46,036 bases of DNA from DATLFA01 sp039934635. GTDB lineage: Bacteria; Actinomycetota; Acidimicrobiia; Acidimicrobiales; WLNW01. Position 1 is the first letter of the stretch. Each line of letters begins with the position of its first letter. The notes beneath the pieces are model-generated. The model was not told where the DNA came from. It searched no databases and saw only the letters and a list, made by a program, of their open reading frames with translations. This document shows, piece by piece, positions 8,185-16,601 of the stretch. The stretch lies in the NCBI GenBank assembly GCA_039934635.1, contig JBDTLT010000018.1, positions 1 through 46,036 on the forward strand. The letters run 5' to 3'. The position numbers were made by a program, and so were the translations under genes.

Positions 8185-9873
8185 ATGAGCGCAGATCTGG
8201 TCATCAAGGGTGGCACCGTGGTGGACGGCACCGGTGATCCCGGCCGCCGCGCCGATGTGGCCATCAAGAACGGCCGCATCACCGAGATCGGGACCAACCT
8301 GAGTGGCGACAGGGTGATCGACGCGTCGGGCCAGATCGTTGCCCCCGGCTTCATCGACATCCACACCCACTACGACGCGCAGGTCTTCTGGGATCCGGCC
8401 CTCTCGCCGTCTTGTTACCACGGGGTCACTACCGTGGTCGCGGGTAACTGCGGGTTCTCGATCGCGCCGACGCGCCCCGAGCACCACGAACTGATCGCGC
8501 GCACGCTCGAGAACGTCGAGGACATGGATGTCGCGGCGCTCGCCGCGGGCATCCCGTGGGACTTCGCCACCTTCCCCGAGTACCTCGCATCGGTCGAGCG
8601 CCGCGGCACGGGCCTCAACTTCGCCGCGTATATCGGGCACACGGCGCTGCGCCTCTTCGTGCTCGGCGACGACGCCTACGAGCGCGCGTCGACACCGGAC
8701 GAGGTCAAGCAGATCCAGGCGACACTGCGCGAGGCGATGCTCGCCGGCGCGGCCGGGTTTGCCACCAGCTTCGCGATCACACACCGCGGCGTCGACGGCA
8801 AGCCGGTGCCGAGCCGGTTCTCCGACCGCACCGAATTCGAAGCGATCCTCGACGTGATGCGCGAGGTCGGCCGGGGCGTGGTCTCGATCGCGCCGGGCCA
8901 GCAGTGTGGCATCGCCGACATGTACGAGCTACAGCCCAAGACCGGCGTGCCCTTCACGTACGGCGCGCTGTTGACCTCGCCCACGGGTCAGCATCGTCAA
9001 CAAGTCGAGCTCAACCATGTCGGTTGGAGCAACGGTGCACAGGTGTGGCCGCAGATCACACCGCGCCCGCTCGTCTTCGCGCTGACGCTCGCCGCGCCGT
9101 TCACGTTCAACATGAATTCCAACTTCGCCGAGTTGATGGGCAAAGAGATTCCCGAGCGCCGTGAGGCCTACGCCAATGCCAGTTGGCGGGCCAAGGTGAT
9201 GGCCGAATGGGACGCGAATCCCGGCTTCACCGTGCCGCGATGGGAGACCTTCGACATCGCGCAGAGCCCCGCGCATCCCGAGCTCGAAGGGCGCATGGTC
9301 AGTGAGCTCGCGCAACAGCGCGGCGTGACGCCGTTCGACGTGTTGCTCGACCTCGCGCTCGACGAGCCCGACCTCGCGTTGCGGGCGCGGTGCATCCTTG
9401 CCAACGACGATGTCGCCGAGGTCGCCGCTTTGTTGAGCGAACCGCATTGTGCCGTCGGCCTGTCCGACGCCGGGGCGCACGTGTCGCAGTTGTGCGATGC
9501 GCCGCAGGCGACCGATCTCCTCGGCAACTGGGTGCGCGTGCGCAAGGCGATCTCGCTCGAGATGGCGATCCGCAAATTGTCCGGTGCGCAAGCCGACCTG
9601 CTCGGCCTGCCCGACCGCGGTTACCTGCGCAGTGGCATGTGTGCCGACGTCGTCGTGTTCGATGCCGACACCGTGGCGCCGGGCGCGATCCGGCGGGTGC
9701 GTGACTTCCCGGCCGACAGCGAGCGCCTCACGGCCGACAACCCGACCGGTGTGCAACACGTGTTGGTCAACGGCACGCCGATCCGCGCCGACGGCCAGCA
9801 GGTCAACACCACACTGCGTCCGGGTCACCTCGTCCGTCCGGCCGCGCGCCAGCTCACCCGCGGCGCGCAGTGA
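8185..9873 (+). CDS. N-acyl-D-amino-acid deacylase-like amidohydrolase (amidohydrolase-3)
   Basis: 562 residues from ATG 8185. The N-terminus has the small beta-sandwich signature DLVIKGGTVVDGTG, followed by the metal-binding PGFIDIHTHYDAQVFWDP (H60, H62) and VAGNCGFSIAPT. Later GLSDAGAHVS supplies the conserved barrel Asp, and GYLRSGMCADVVVFD closes the sandwich. This is the arrangement of D-aminoacylase and dihydroorotase-like cyclic amidases. Here a role in opening an amide, lactam or ester-like bond during catabolism is more likely than D-amino acid turnover, but that is inference from context. Followed 27 bp later by an esterase gene. Confidence 0.9.
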   Translation: MSADLVIKGGTVVDGTGDPGRRADVAIKNGRITEIGTNLSGDRVIDASGQIVAPGFIDIHTHYDAQVFWDPALSPSCYHGVTTVVAGNCGFSIAPTRPEHHELIARTLENVEDMDVAALAAGIPWDFATFPEYLASVERRGTGLNFAAYIGHTALRLFVLGDDAYERASTPDEVKQIQATLREAMLAGAAGFATSFAITHRGVDGKPVPSRFSDRTEFEAILDVMREVGRGVVSIAPGQQCGIADMYELQPKTGVPFTYGALLTSPTGQHRQQVELNHVGWSNGAQVWPQITPRPLVFALTLAAPFTFNMNSNFAELMGKEIPERREAYANASWRAKVMAEWDANPGFTVPRWETFDIAQSPAHPELEGRMVSELAQQRGVTPFDVLLDLALDEPDLALRARCILANDDVAEVAALLSEPHCAVGLSDAGAHVSQLCDAPQATDLLGNWVRVRKAISLEMAIRKLSGAQADLLGLPDRGYLRSGMCADVVVFDADTVAPGAIRRVRDFPADSERLTADNPTGVQHVLVNGTPIRADGQQVNTTLRPGHLVRPAARQLTRGAQ

Positions 9874-9900
9874 CGTAGCGAGTAGCGACGTAGCAACTGC

Positions 9901-10845
9901 ATGTTCATCGAGCGTTACAACCCGGTGTTGGAAGAGTTCGTCGAAGAAGCGCGCGCCTTCAACGAGAAGTTCGCGGCACAGTTGCCGTCCGGCCCGTTCG
10001 ACCTGACCACGCCCGAGGGGTTGGCCCAGGCTCGTAACATCTCCGCGTTCGACTCACTGAAACCGCGCGAGTCCGAGGGTGCTGCCGAAGACCGGGTGGT
10101 GCACGTCGGTAAGCGGTCGGTGCCCGTGCGCATCATCGTCCCGTCGACCACGCCGCGCGCGGTGTACCTCGACATCCACGGCGGCGGCTTCTTTCTCGGC
10201 GCCGCCGCGATGGGCGACACGGCGAATACCGACCTCGCCAACGAACTCGATGTCGCCGTCGTGTCGGTCGACTACCGGTTGGCCCCCGAACACCCTTGGC
10301 CCGCCGCGCCCGATGACTGCGAGACCGCGGCGCTGTGGGTGCTCGAGCGGGCGATGTCCGAGTTCGGCACCGATCGCGTGCTCATCGGCGGAGGCTCGGC
10401 GGGCGCGCATCTCGCGGCCGTCACACTGCTGCGCATGCGCGATCGTCACGATGCCGCGAACCGCTTCGTCGCGGCGGACTTGGTGTTCGGCCTGTACGAC
10501 TTGAGCGCCACGTCGCCGAGTGGCCGCATCCTTGCGCCGACTTCCAAGTTCTACATCGATGCCTACTTGCGGCGCGTGCCCAAGACCAAGCGCCTCGGTC
10601 CCGAGGTGTCGCCGTTGTTCGCCGATCTGGCGGGCATGCCGCCCGCGCTGTTCACCGTCGGCACGCTCGACGCGTTCTACGAAGACAACCTCGCGATGGC
10701 GATGCGGTGGCTCGCCGCCGGCAACTTGGCCGAGTTGGCGGTGTATCCCGAATCGCCTCACGCGTTCACCGTGTTCCCGACGGCGATGGCCCACGCGGCC
10801 AACCGGCGTGAACGCGAATGGCTCGCTGATCAACTGTCGATATGA
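9901..10845 (+). CDS. Alpha/beta hydrolase, hormone-sensitive-lipase-like esterase
   Basis: 314 residues. HGGGFFLG (93-100) is the HSL-family oxyanion hole, GGSAG at 164-168 puts the nucleophile at S166, and LFTVGTLDAFYEDN and ESPHAFTVF hold the Asp and His of the triad. No signal peptide, so a cytosolic carboxylesterase for short acyl or ring esters is likely. The TGA overlaps an upstream ATG of the P450 frame (10842-10845). A second HSL-type gene is at 17509-18408 with only modest resemblance, so the two probably act on different substrates. Confidence 0.9.
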   Translation: MFIERYNPVLEEFVEEARAFNEKFAAQLPSGPFDLTTPEGLAQARNISAFDSLKPRESEGAAEDRVVHVGKRSVPVRIIVPSTTPRAVYLDIHGGGFFLGAAAMGDTANTDLANELDVAVVSVDYRLAPEHPWPAAPDDCETAALWVLERAMSEFGTDRVLIGGGSAGAHLAAVTLLRMRDRHDAANRFVAADLVFGLYDLSATSPSGRILAPTSKFYIDAYLRRVPKTKRLGPEVSPLFADLAGMPPALFTVGTLDAFYEDNLAMAMRWLAAGNLAELAVYPESPHAFTVFPTAMAHAANRREREWLADQLSI

Positions 10846-10856
10846 ATGGGGGAGCG

Positions 10857-12053
10857 ATGACGCAGTTCGTCTATGACCCGACCACCGTCGAGTTCCAAGA
10901 GAATCCGCTGCCGTTGTTCAAAGAGCTGCGCGATCGGCATCCCGTGTACCACAACCCCGATCTGCGCTTCTGGACGCTGACCCGGTTCGTTGATGTGTGG
11001 GACGCCGTGCACGACCACGAGACCTACGCCAGCGACCCGGGCCATTATCCCGACGAGCCGGCCGAGCCGACCGAGCTCATGCCGAAGGCTTTCATGGACT
11101 TCGGCATCTTCTACATGGATCCGCCACGGCACAACCGCCTGCGCTCGATCATGTCGCGCGCGTTCACCGTGCGGCGGGTGTCCGATCTCGAGCCGAGCGT
11201 GCGCCGACTGGCCAACGAGTTGATCGACGGATTCATCGAAACCGGGCACTGTGAGTTCGTGCACGATTTCGCGGCGCCGTTGTCGACCACGGTCATCGGC
11301 GAGTTGTTGGGTGTGCCGCGCGATGAGCGATGGCAGTTCCGCCTGTGGGCCGAAAAGCTCGAGCAACGCGATCCTTCGATCTCCGTCGAGGTTGCGCAAA
11401 AGGAACAACAGGACGCGCACGCCCAGATCTTCGACTACCTCTCGACGCTCGTGGCGGCGAGACGCAAGTCGCCCAAGGACGACTTGATCGATGCGATCAT
11501 CGGCGCAGAGCTCGACGGTGAGCGTCTCGACGAGCACGAGATCTTGAGCATGTGCTACCAGATCATGATCGCGGGCAACGAGACCACTGCCATCTTGATG
11601 TCGAACGGCGTGATCCGCCTCGCCGAGCAACCCGACGTCCGCGCCGAGTTGCTGGCAAACCCCCGTCTCACTGCGGGTGCCGTCGAAGAGATGGCCCGCT
11701 TCGACTCGCCGACGGTGCAATCGCCGCCGCGCGTCACCACGCGCGACGTGACACTGCATGGTCGCACCATCCCCAAAGGACAACCGGTCGTGTTCGTGTG
11801 GATGGCCGCGGATCACGACGAGCGTGAGTTCGCGTCGCCCGAACGGTTCGACATTCATCGACGCATGGATCGCCACCTCGGCTTCGGTCACGGCCTGCAC
11901 TACTGCATGGGGGCGCCACTGGCCCGACTCGAAGCGACGAGCGCATTCGAAGAGTTCCATGCGCGCATTCCGAACTACCACCTCGACGGGCCGCCGGTGC
12001 GCTGGGCGTCGACGTGGTTGCGCGTGGTCGGCGAGGTTCCGCTTGCCTTCTGA
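10857..12053 (+). CDS. Cytochrome P450
   Basis: 398 residues from ATG 10857, chosen over ATG 10842 because GGGGGAG lies just upstream of it. The I-helix AGNETT (239-244), K-helix ExxR (E278-R281) and heme loop FGHGLHYCMG with C350 as thiolate ligand are all present. Soluble class I bacterial P450 lacking a membrane anchor; it needs a ferredoxin and reductase, neither of which is encoded in the window. Expected reaction is regioselective hydroxylation of the substrate, upstream of the SDRs that follow. No CYP subfamily can be assigned by eye. Confidence 0.96.
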   Translation: MTQFVYDPTTVEFQENPLPLFKELRDRHPVYHNPDLRFWTLTRFVDVWDAVHDHETYASDPGHYPDEPAEPTELMPKAFMDFGIFYMDPPRHNRLRSIMSRAFTVRRVSDLEPSVRRLANELIDGFIETGHCEFVHDFAAPLSTTVIGELLGVPRDERWQFRLWAEKLEQRDPSISVEVAQKEQQDAHAQIFDYLSTLVAARRKSPKDDLIDAIIGAELDGERLDEHEILSMCYQIMIAGNETTAILMSNGVIRLAEQPDVRAELLANPRLTAGAVEEMARFDSPTVQSPPRVTTRDVTLHGRTIPKGQPVVFVWMAADHDEREFASPERFDIHRRMDRHLGFGHGLHYCMGAPLARLEATSAFEEFHARIPNYHLDGPPVRWASTWLRVVGEVPLAF

Positions 12054-12840
12054 CAGCGGTGGCAGTGAAGGCGGGCGCGGTCGTCTGGCCGGCCGGGTCG
12101 CGCTCATAACCGGCGCCGCTCGAGGGCAAGGTGCGGCCGAAGCCCGCCTCTTCGCCGCAGAGGGTGCGGAGGTGGTCGTCGCGGACGTGCTCGAACCCGA
12201 AGGTCGCGCACTCGCGGCGGAGCTCGGTGCGAGTGCCGCGTTCTTCGCGCTCGACGTGCGCGAGCAAACCGCGTGGCAGGCGGCGGTCGCCTTCGGCGAA
12301 GCGCGTTTCGGGCCGATCGACATCCTGGTGAACAACGCGGCAGTGACCGGGGCGGGCGGCGTGCGCGACGTCACGCTCGAGTCGTATCTCGACACCATCG
12401 CCGTGAACCAGCTCGGGTGCCTTCTGGGCATGCAGAATGTGGTGCCGTCGATGGAGCGAGCCGGTGGAGGTTCGATCGTCAACGTGTCGTCGACGAGTGG
12501 ATTGATCGCCTATACCGGAACCATTGCATATGTCGCGTCGAAGTGGGCCGTGCGCGGTATGACCAAAGCCGCCGCGCTCGATCTCGCGCCGTTCGGCATT
12601 CGGGTCAACTCGATCCATCCGGGCCCCGTCGACACGCCGATGATTCATCCCGAGGGCATGGACGACGACGAGTTCCAAGCGCGCTGGCGTCAGATCGTGC
12701 CCCTCGCACGCGCCGCGCAACCGATAGAGATCGCGCGGGTGGCATTGTTCCTCGCGTCGAGCGATTCGTCGTACATGACCGGCGCCGAGCTCGCAGTCGA
12801 CGGTGGCCGCACGGCCGGTGTCACTTCGCCCCGCATCTAA
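12043..12840 (+). CDS. Short-chain dehydrogenase/reductase (NAD-type)
   Basis: 265 residues from TTG 12043, which has a GAGG ribosome site 6 nt upstream and overlaps the end of the P450 gene by 11 bp. TGAARGQG (23-30), D48 at the end of beta2 (favours NAD), NNAA at 97-100, S150 and Y163-xxx-K167 complete the classical SDR set. The sequence resembles 3-alpha/20-beta-hydroxysteroid dehydrogenase-type SDRs, a broad group. It probably oxidises the alcohol introduced by the P450; that order is inferred from gene order only. Confidence 0.92.
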   Translation: MPSDSGGSEGGRGRLAGRVALITGAARGQGAAEARLFAAEGAEVVVADVLEPEGRALAAELGASAAFFALDVREQTAWQAAVAFGEARFGPIDILVNNAAVTGAGGVRDVTLESYLDTIAVNQLGCLLGMQNVVPSMERAGGGSIVNVSSTSGLIAYTGTIAYVASKWAVRGMTKAAALDLAPFGIRVNSIHPGPVDTPMIHPEGMDDDEFQARWRQIVPLARAAQPIEIARVALFLASSDSSYMTGAELAVDGGRTAGVTSPRI

Positions 12841-12857
12841 AAACGAGAGGCAGTCAA

Positions 12858-13607
12858 ATGAAATTGGCAGGCAAAGTTGCGATCGTCACCGGAGCCGGCG
12901 GTGCCGGCGTCGGGGGTCTCGGCGTCACCTACGTACAGGCGCTCGCGGCCAGCGGCGCGTCGGTCGTCGTGAGCGACCTCGATGGTGATGCGGCGCAACG
13001 AACGGCGGCGGCCCTCGTGGCCGACGGCGGTACCGCCATAGGCGTGCGCTGTGACGTGACGGCCGACGACGATATCGATGCGATGGTCCGCGCTGCGGTC
13101 GAGGCCTTTGGCGGCATCGACATCCTCGTGAACAACGCTGGCCTCGCACGCGGCAAGTGGAACGAGATGTCCACACTCAGCCGCGAGGACTGGCGGTACA
13201 TCATGGACGTCAACACGATCGCGCCCGTGCGCTGCTCGGCCGCAGTGCGCCCCGTGATGCGCAGTCGCGGTGGTGGGTCGATCGTCAATCAGTCTTCCAA
13301 CGGCTCGCAGATGGAGGCGGGTTCGTACACGGTGTCCAAGTACGCGATCGACGCGGTCACCCGCGTGCTCGCGGCGGAATTCTCCGAGGACAACATCCGT
13401 GTCAACGGCATTGCCCCCGGCATGATGACGGCCAAGATGCCCCCGGCGCAGGTGCAGTCACTGCTGGCGCGTCAGACCGTGCGCCGCCAGGGCCGGCCCG
13501 AAGACCTCGTCGGCGCATTGCTGTACCTGTGCTCTGACGACTCGGCGTTCGTGAATGGCCAAACCATCACGGTCGACGGCGGGATGGCCCGGATACCGAA
13601 CCAATAA
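12858..13607 (+). CDS. Short-chain dehydrogenase/reductase
   Basis: 249 residues, ATG 12858 with a GAGAGG ribosome site. The glycine-rich loop TGAGGAGVGGLG (11-22) is longer than the usual TGxxxGxG. The residue ending beta2 is D40 (NAD preference), followed by NNAG (92-95), S147 and Y157-xxx-K161. It is the last gene of the rightward operon and converges on the MDMPI-like gene, with 19 bp between the stop codons. The expanded cofactor loop might alter cofactor or substrate range; otherwise an ordinary alcohol dehydrogenase of this family. Confidence 0.92.
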   Translation: MKLAGKVAIVTGAGGAGVGGLGVTYVQALAASGASVVVSDLDGDAAQRTAAALVADGGTAIGVRCDVTADDDIDAMVRAAVEAFGGIDILVNNAGLARGKWNEMSTLSREDWRYIMDVNTIAPVRCSAAVRPVMRSRGGGSIVNQSSNGSQMEAGSYTVSKYAIDAVTRVLAAEFSEDNIRVNGIAPGMMTAKMPPAQVQSLLARQTVRRQGRPEDLVGALLYLCSDDSAFVNGQTITVDGGMARIPNQ

Positions 13608-13626
13608 CAGGCGTGCCCGCTCGCGG

Positions 13627-14439
13627 TCACGGGCCGGGGAACGTCTGCCGGAACGACGAGATCGCAGCGTCGTCGGCATCACGATCGCGCGCGGCGCGGC
13701 GACCGAGAATTGTTGCCAGCAACTCGCGGCTCGATCCTTCGATGCGATGTTGGGCAGTGGCCGCGAACGGTGCGATCTCTGTCGTTGTCTCTCCCTCTTG
13801 ACCGATCCGCACCGAGTACGACGGTCCATCGGTCGAGGCGAGGAGCCACGTCATCGGCAGATCGACAGCCGCGCTCAGGTGGGGCGCGGTGCGCCGGCCG
13901 AGCCACGCGACGCGACGGGGCAGCGTGACTTCGACGAACTCGGTGCTCCAGTCGCACAGACCGATGCCGAGGTCGGTCCCGTGGACTTCGACTTCGGTGA
14001 ACCGCAGCAGCGCGAGGTCACCGATCGTCAACGCCATCCGTGGCAACCGGACGCCGTCGTTGCCGTCCAGCACGGGTCGATCCCACTCGTCCTCCCAGAT
14101 GCCTGCCCAGACATACGCGAGCTGCCCCGACTGTTCGGCCAGCGATGCGATCACTTGGCGGGCCGATTCTCCCGGCGCGGGGCGCAACGTCTGTGGTCGC
14201 TGCAGCTCTCGGCCCTCTGGATAGAACGCCGTCGGCTGCCTGTTGACGGTGGCCCGTGTCATGCGGGCGGTCATCGTTGCTCCGTAGCGCAGGTGACAAA
14301 GGATCGTCAGTCGACTCCACCCCTCGAGAGCCGAGGGCAGGGCGAGGTCGTCGTCGGACCGAGCACCGGCCGCGCTGGTCAACTCATCGGTGCGACGCTG
14401 TATGGCGTCGAGGTTCGCGGCGAACCGATCGGGTGTCAT
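13627..14439 (-). CDS. Mycothiol-dependent maleylpyruvate isomerase-like (MDMPI/DinB fold) protein
   Basis: 270 residues starting at ATG 14439. The N-terminal four-helix part contains LPSALEGWSRLTILCHLRYG, the typical MDMPI_N stretch (W, then H of the metal site), and RFTEVEVHGTDLGIG supplies the second conserved histidine region. The C-terminal domain fits the MDMPI C-terminal half. Real maleylpyruvate isomerase activity is unlikely without gentisate genes nearby; members of this fold often act in thiol-dependent detoxification. Its ATG shares one base with the TAA of the dioxygenase upstream (TAATG), so the two are translationally coupled. Confidence 0.8.
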   Translation of the reverse strand: MTPDRFAANLDAIQRRTDELTSAAGARSDDDLALPSALEGWSRLTILCHLRYGATMTARMTRATVNRQPTAFYPEGRELQRPQTLRPAPGESARQVIASLAEQSGQLAYVWAGIWEDEWDRPVLDGNDGVRLPRMALTIGDLALLRFTEVEVHGTDLGIGLCDWSTEFVEVTLPRRVAWLGRRTAPHLSAAVDLPMTWLLASTDGPSYSVRIGQEGETTTEIAPFAATAQHRIEGSSRELLATILGRRAARDRDADDAAISSFRQTFPGP

Positions 14440-15221
14440 TAGCTCGGCGCGTCGCCCGCCATCGTCGCTTTGTGCAACAGCCGTGGACCCGTCGCGTCGC
14501 CGACCACGCAGTGCAACAGGCTGCGGTTGTCCCATAGAACGACGTCGCCCATGGCCCAACGATGACGGCAGGTGAACTCTGGTCGCACCGAATGTGCATA
14601 GAGGAATGCGAGAATGGCATCGCTCTCGGGTGCGGTGAATCCTTCGATCGCGACGGTGTAGTCGCGGTTGACGAACAGGGCGGGGCGCCCGGTGACGGGA
14701 TGCCGCGGCGCAACTGGATGGGCCGCCTCGTCGTGTTCGATAACGCGGCCGTCGCCGTCTCGCGCGACGCGGCGATGGACGGCGCGCAAGCCGACGACGA
14801 TCGATTGCATCGCGGGGGACAGCGCGTCGAACGCCGCGTGCTGGTTGGCGAACATCGTGTCGCCGCCCGAAGGCGGCAGCACCCGCGCGACGAGCATGGT
14901 CGAGCTCGGTGGGCAGGACAGAAAGGTCTGGTCTTGATGCCAGGTGGTGGCGATCGGGTTCTTGGGGTCGTAGACCTCGATCAGCTCGGGTGCCTCGTCG
15001 ATGGCTCGAAGTCGAGGGTGCACGCTGAGTGGCCCGAACCGTCCGGCAAAATCCGCGTGCTGGCGCGGCGTGAGGTCTTGGCCGCGAAAGAGCAGTAGGT
15101 GGTGTCGAGCGAGCAGATCGGACAGCTGCCCGACCACGGCGTCGTCGACCGTGCGCACGTCGACACCGGCTACCTCGGCACCGAGCGTGCCCGACAGTGG
15201 CAGGAGGGTTACGGTGCTCAT
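14439..15221 (-). CDS. TauD/TfdA-family Fe(II)/alpha-ketoglutarate dioxygenase
   Basis: 260 residues from ATG 15221. The metal motif WHQDQTF provides the His and Asp, and LLHCVVGD the distal His. In the C-terminal segment the usual Arg of xHRxxxxGD is Lys (LLHKATMAGD), which would alter 2-oxoglutarate anchoring if this Lys is the equivalent residue. Otherwise it is paralogous to the enzyme at 486-1337, sharing the PxxGGDTxxAN and GDxxxWDNRS stretches. Its start overlaps the divergent gene beginning at GTG 15214 by 8 bp. Confidence 0.9.
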   Translation of the reverse strand: MSTVTLLPLSGTLGAEVAGVDVRTVDDAVVGQLSDLLARHHLLLFRGQDLTPRQHADFAGRFGPLSVHPRLRAIDEAPELIEVYDPKNPIATTWHQDQTFLSCPPSSTMLVARVLPPSGGDTMFANQHAAFDALSPAMQSIVVGLRAVHRRVARDGDGRVIEHDEAAHPVAPRHPVTGRPALFVNRDYTVAIEGFTAPESDAILAFLYAHSVRPEFTCRHRWAMGDVVLWDNRSLLHCVVGDATGPRLLHKATMAGDAPS

Positions 15222-16212
15222 CGACGAAATTGTACGCAAGGAGCTGGCGGTGGCCGAGACCCATCCCGACGACGAGTTCCATCCGCCGACCAGCGACGAC
15301 CCCTATTGGACCGAGACGTGTTGGTTCACGTTCACGGTTCCCGAGCGTCGGCTGTCCGGGCAGCTCTACCCGTTCTTCCGTACCAACCAGAGAGTGGCTG
15401 CCGGTGGCGCGTACTTTTGGGATGACAAGGGCAACCAACCGTGGAATTGCCTCTACGCAAAGAACTTCTGGCATCTCCCCATACCCGACCAACCGCTGTC
15501 GGACATCACCTTGCCCAACGGCATCCACTACCGCTGCCTCGAGCCGCTGACGCGCTACGAGCTGCGCTACGACGATCCCGATGCCGACGAACTTCACGTC
15601 GACCTCACCTTCACCGCGGTCACCCCACCGCACTATCTCGGTTCGTCGCATCTCGATCAGCCCGGGCGGTACCAGGGCACGATCTGGTTGCGGGGCGAGA
15701 CGATCCCGGTCGACTCGTTCGGGTTCCGTGATCGTTCGTGGGGGCCGCGCACACAGTTCGGCGCCGGGCTCACCGGGTCGCCCGTACCGAACGGCGGCTA
15801 CAGCTATGCCACGGCATCGGCGACCGATGCGTTCCACACGATCACGATGAATCGCGGTCAAGGTTGTCAATCGATCCACGGCTATCTGATCCGTGACGGT
15901 GAATGGGCCAAGTTGCGATCGGCCACGCGTGAGGTCATCGAGCGTGACCCGTCGACCGGTTACCCGATGCGCGTGCGCATCGACGGTATCGACGAACTCG
16001 ATCGTGAGCTGAACGCCCAAGGTCGCTGCCTCAATCAGATCGGGGTGCATCTCAACCCCAACCTGTTCACCGTCAACTGTCTGACCGAATGGACCTTTGG
16101 CGGCGTCACCGCGTTCGGCGAAGACCACGACAACTGGAGCGCGCCGGCGATCCGCAAATTCGTACGCGACTTCCTCGGCTACGAGAAGTCAGAGAAAGCA
16201 GAAACCTTGTGA
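15214..16212 (+). CDS. DUF7064/AttH-like uncharacterised protein
   Basis: 332 residues from GTG 15214, which has a perfect AGGAGG 6 nt upstream (15202-15207), inside the coding sequence of the divergent dioxygenase. Key stretches are SDDPYWTETCWFTFTVPERR near the N-terminus and DSFGFRDRSWGPR about halfway, a signature I associate with lipocalin-like AttH/CrtC and DUF7064 proteins that accompany actinobacterial catabolic operons. No signal peptide. A hydratase-like activity on a lipid or terpenoid would be by analogy with CrtC and is unproven. First gene of a nine-gene rightward operon; the stop overlaps the next GTG (GTGA). Confidence 0.8.
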   Translation: MLIDEIVRKELAVAETHPDDEFHPPTSDDPYWTETCWFTFTVPERRLSGQLYPFFRTNQRVAAGGAYFWDDKGNQPWNCLYAKNFWHLPIPDQPLSDITLPNGIHYRCLEPLTRYELRYDDPDADELHVDLTFTAVTPPHYLGSSHLDQPGRYQGTIWLRGETIPVDSFGFRDRSWGPRTQFGAGLTGSPVPNGGYSYATASATDAFHTITMNRGQGCQSIHGYLIRDGEWAKLRSATREVIERDPSTGYPMRVRIDGIDELDRELNAQGRCLNQIGVHLNPNLFTVNCLTEWTFGGVTAFGEDHDNWSAPAIRKFVRDFLGYEKSEKAETL

Positions 16213-16601
16213 AAGCAGACGACTTCGTCAACTTGCAGCAGCTGCTGTCGCGCTACTGTCACATCGTCGACACCACCGCGTGGGACAACCTCGACCAGAT
16301 CTTCACCGCTGACGCATCGGTGACGGTGGTCGGCGTGTATCCGACGGCAACGGGTCTCGACGACCTGCGATCGTTGTACGCGCGGATGAACCATCCGGTC
16401 GCGCACACGAGCTCCTCGTTGATCGTGGTCGACAGCGGGGATGACACCGCGCGATTGGCGTCCAAGTGGGTGACCGTCCGCGCCGATGGTCTCACCGGCA
16501 CCGGCGTGTACGACGACGTCGTGGTGCGCACACCCGCGGGCTGGCGCATCAGCGAACGCGTGGCCCGCCCCGCAGTCGCGCCGAGGCCGGTGCAGGCATG
16601 A
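16209..16601 (+). CDS. SnoaL-like / NTF2-fold protein
   Basis: 130 residues from GTG 16209. The pattern LLSRYCHIVDTTAWDNLDQIFTADA is the SnoaL_4 N-terminal helix pair ending in the F-x-x-D turn, and VAHTSSSLIVV plus WRISERVARP are the later strands. Such proteins are small cone-shaped hydrolase, isomerase or dehydratase scaffolds. The Tyr and Asp of this type of pocket are present, so an isomerase or dehydratase role on a cyclic intermediate is possible. It overlaps both neighbours by 4 nt (GTGA and ATGA). Confidence 0.83.
   Translation: MKADDFVNLQQLLSRYCHIVDTTAWDNLDQIFTADASVTVVGVYPTATGLDDLRSLYARMNHPVAHTSSSLIVVDSGDDTARLASKWVTVRADGLTGTGVYDDVVVRTPAGWRISERVARPAVAPRPVQA

Noticed and set aside
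7065..13607. Antibiotic biosynthesis cluster, suggested by P450, SDRs and hydrolases
   Set aside because: No polyketide synthase, NRPS, terpene synthase or glycosyltransferase; CoA ligase, acyl-CoA dehydrogenase and hydratases nearby favour catabolism.
13627..16128. Open frame of 833 codons on the minus strand running through the TauD and DUF7064-like genes
   Set aside because: Only the part from ATG 14439 matches a family; upstream it is antisense to, or out of frame with, better supported genes and is rich in Arg and Pro as antisense GC-rich frames are.
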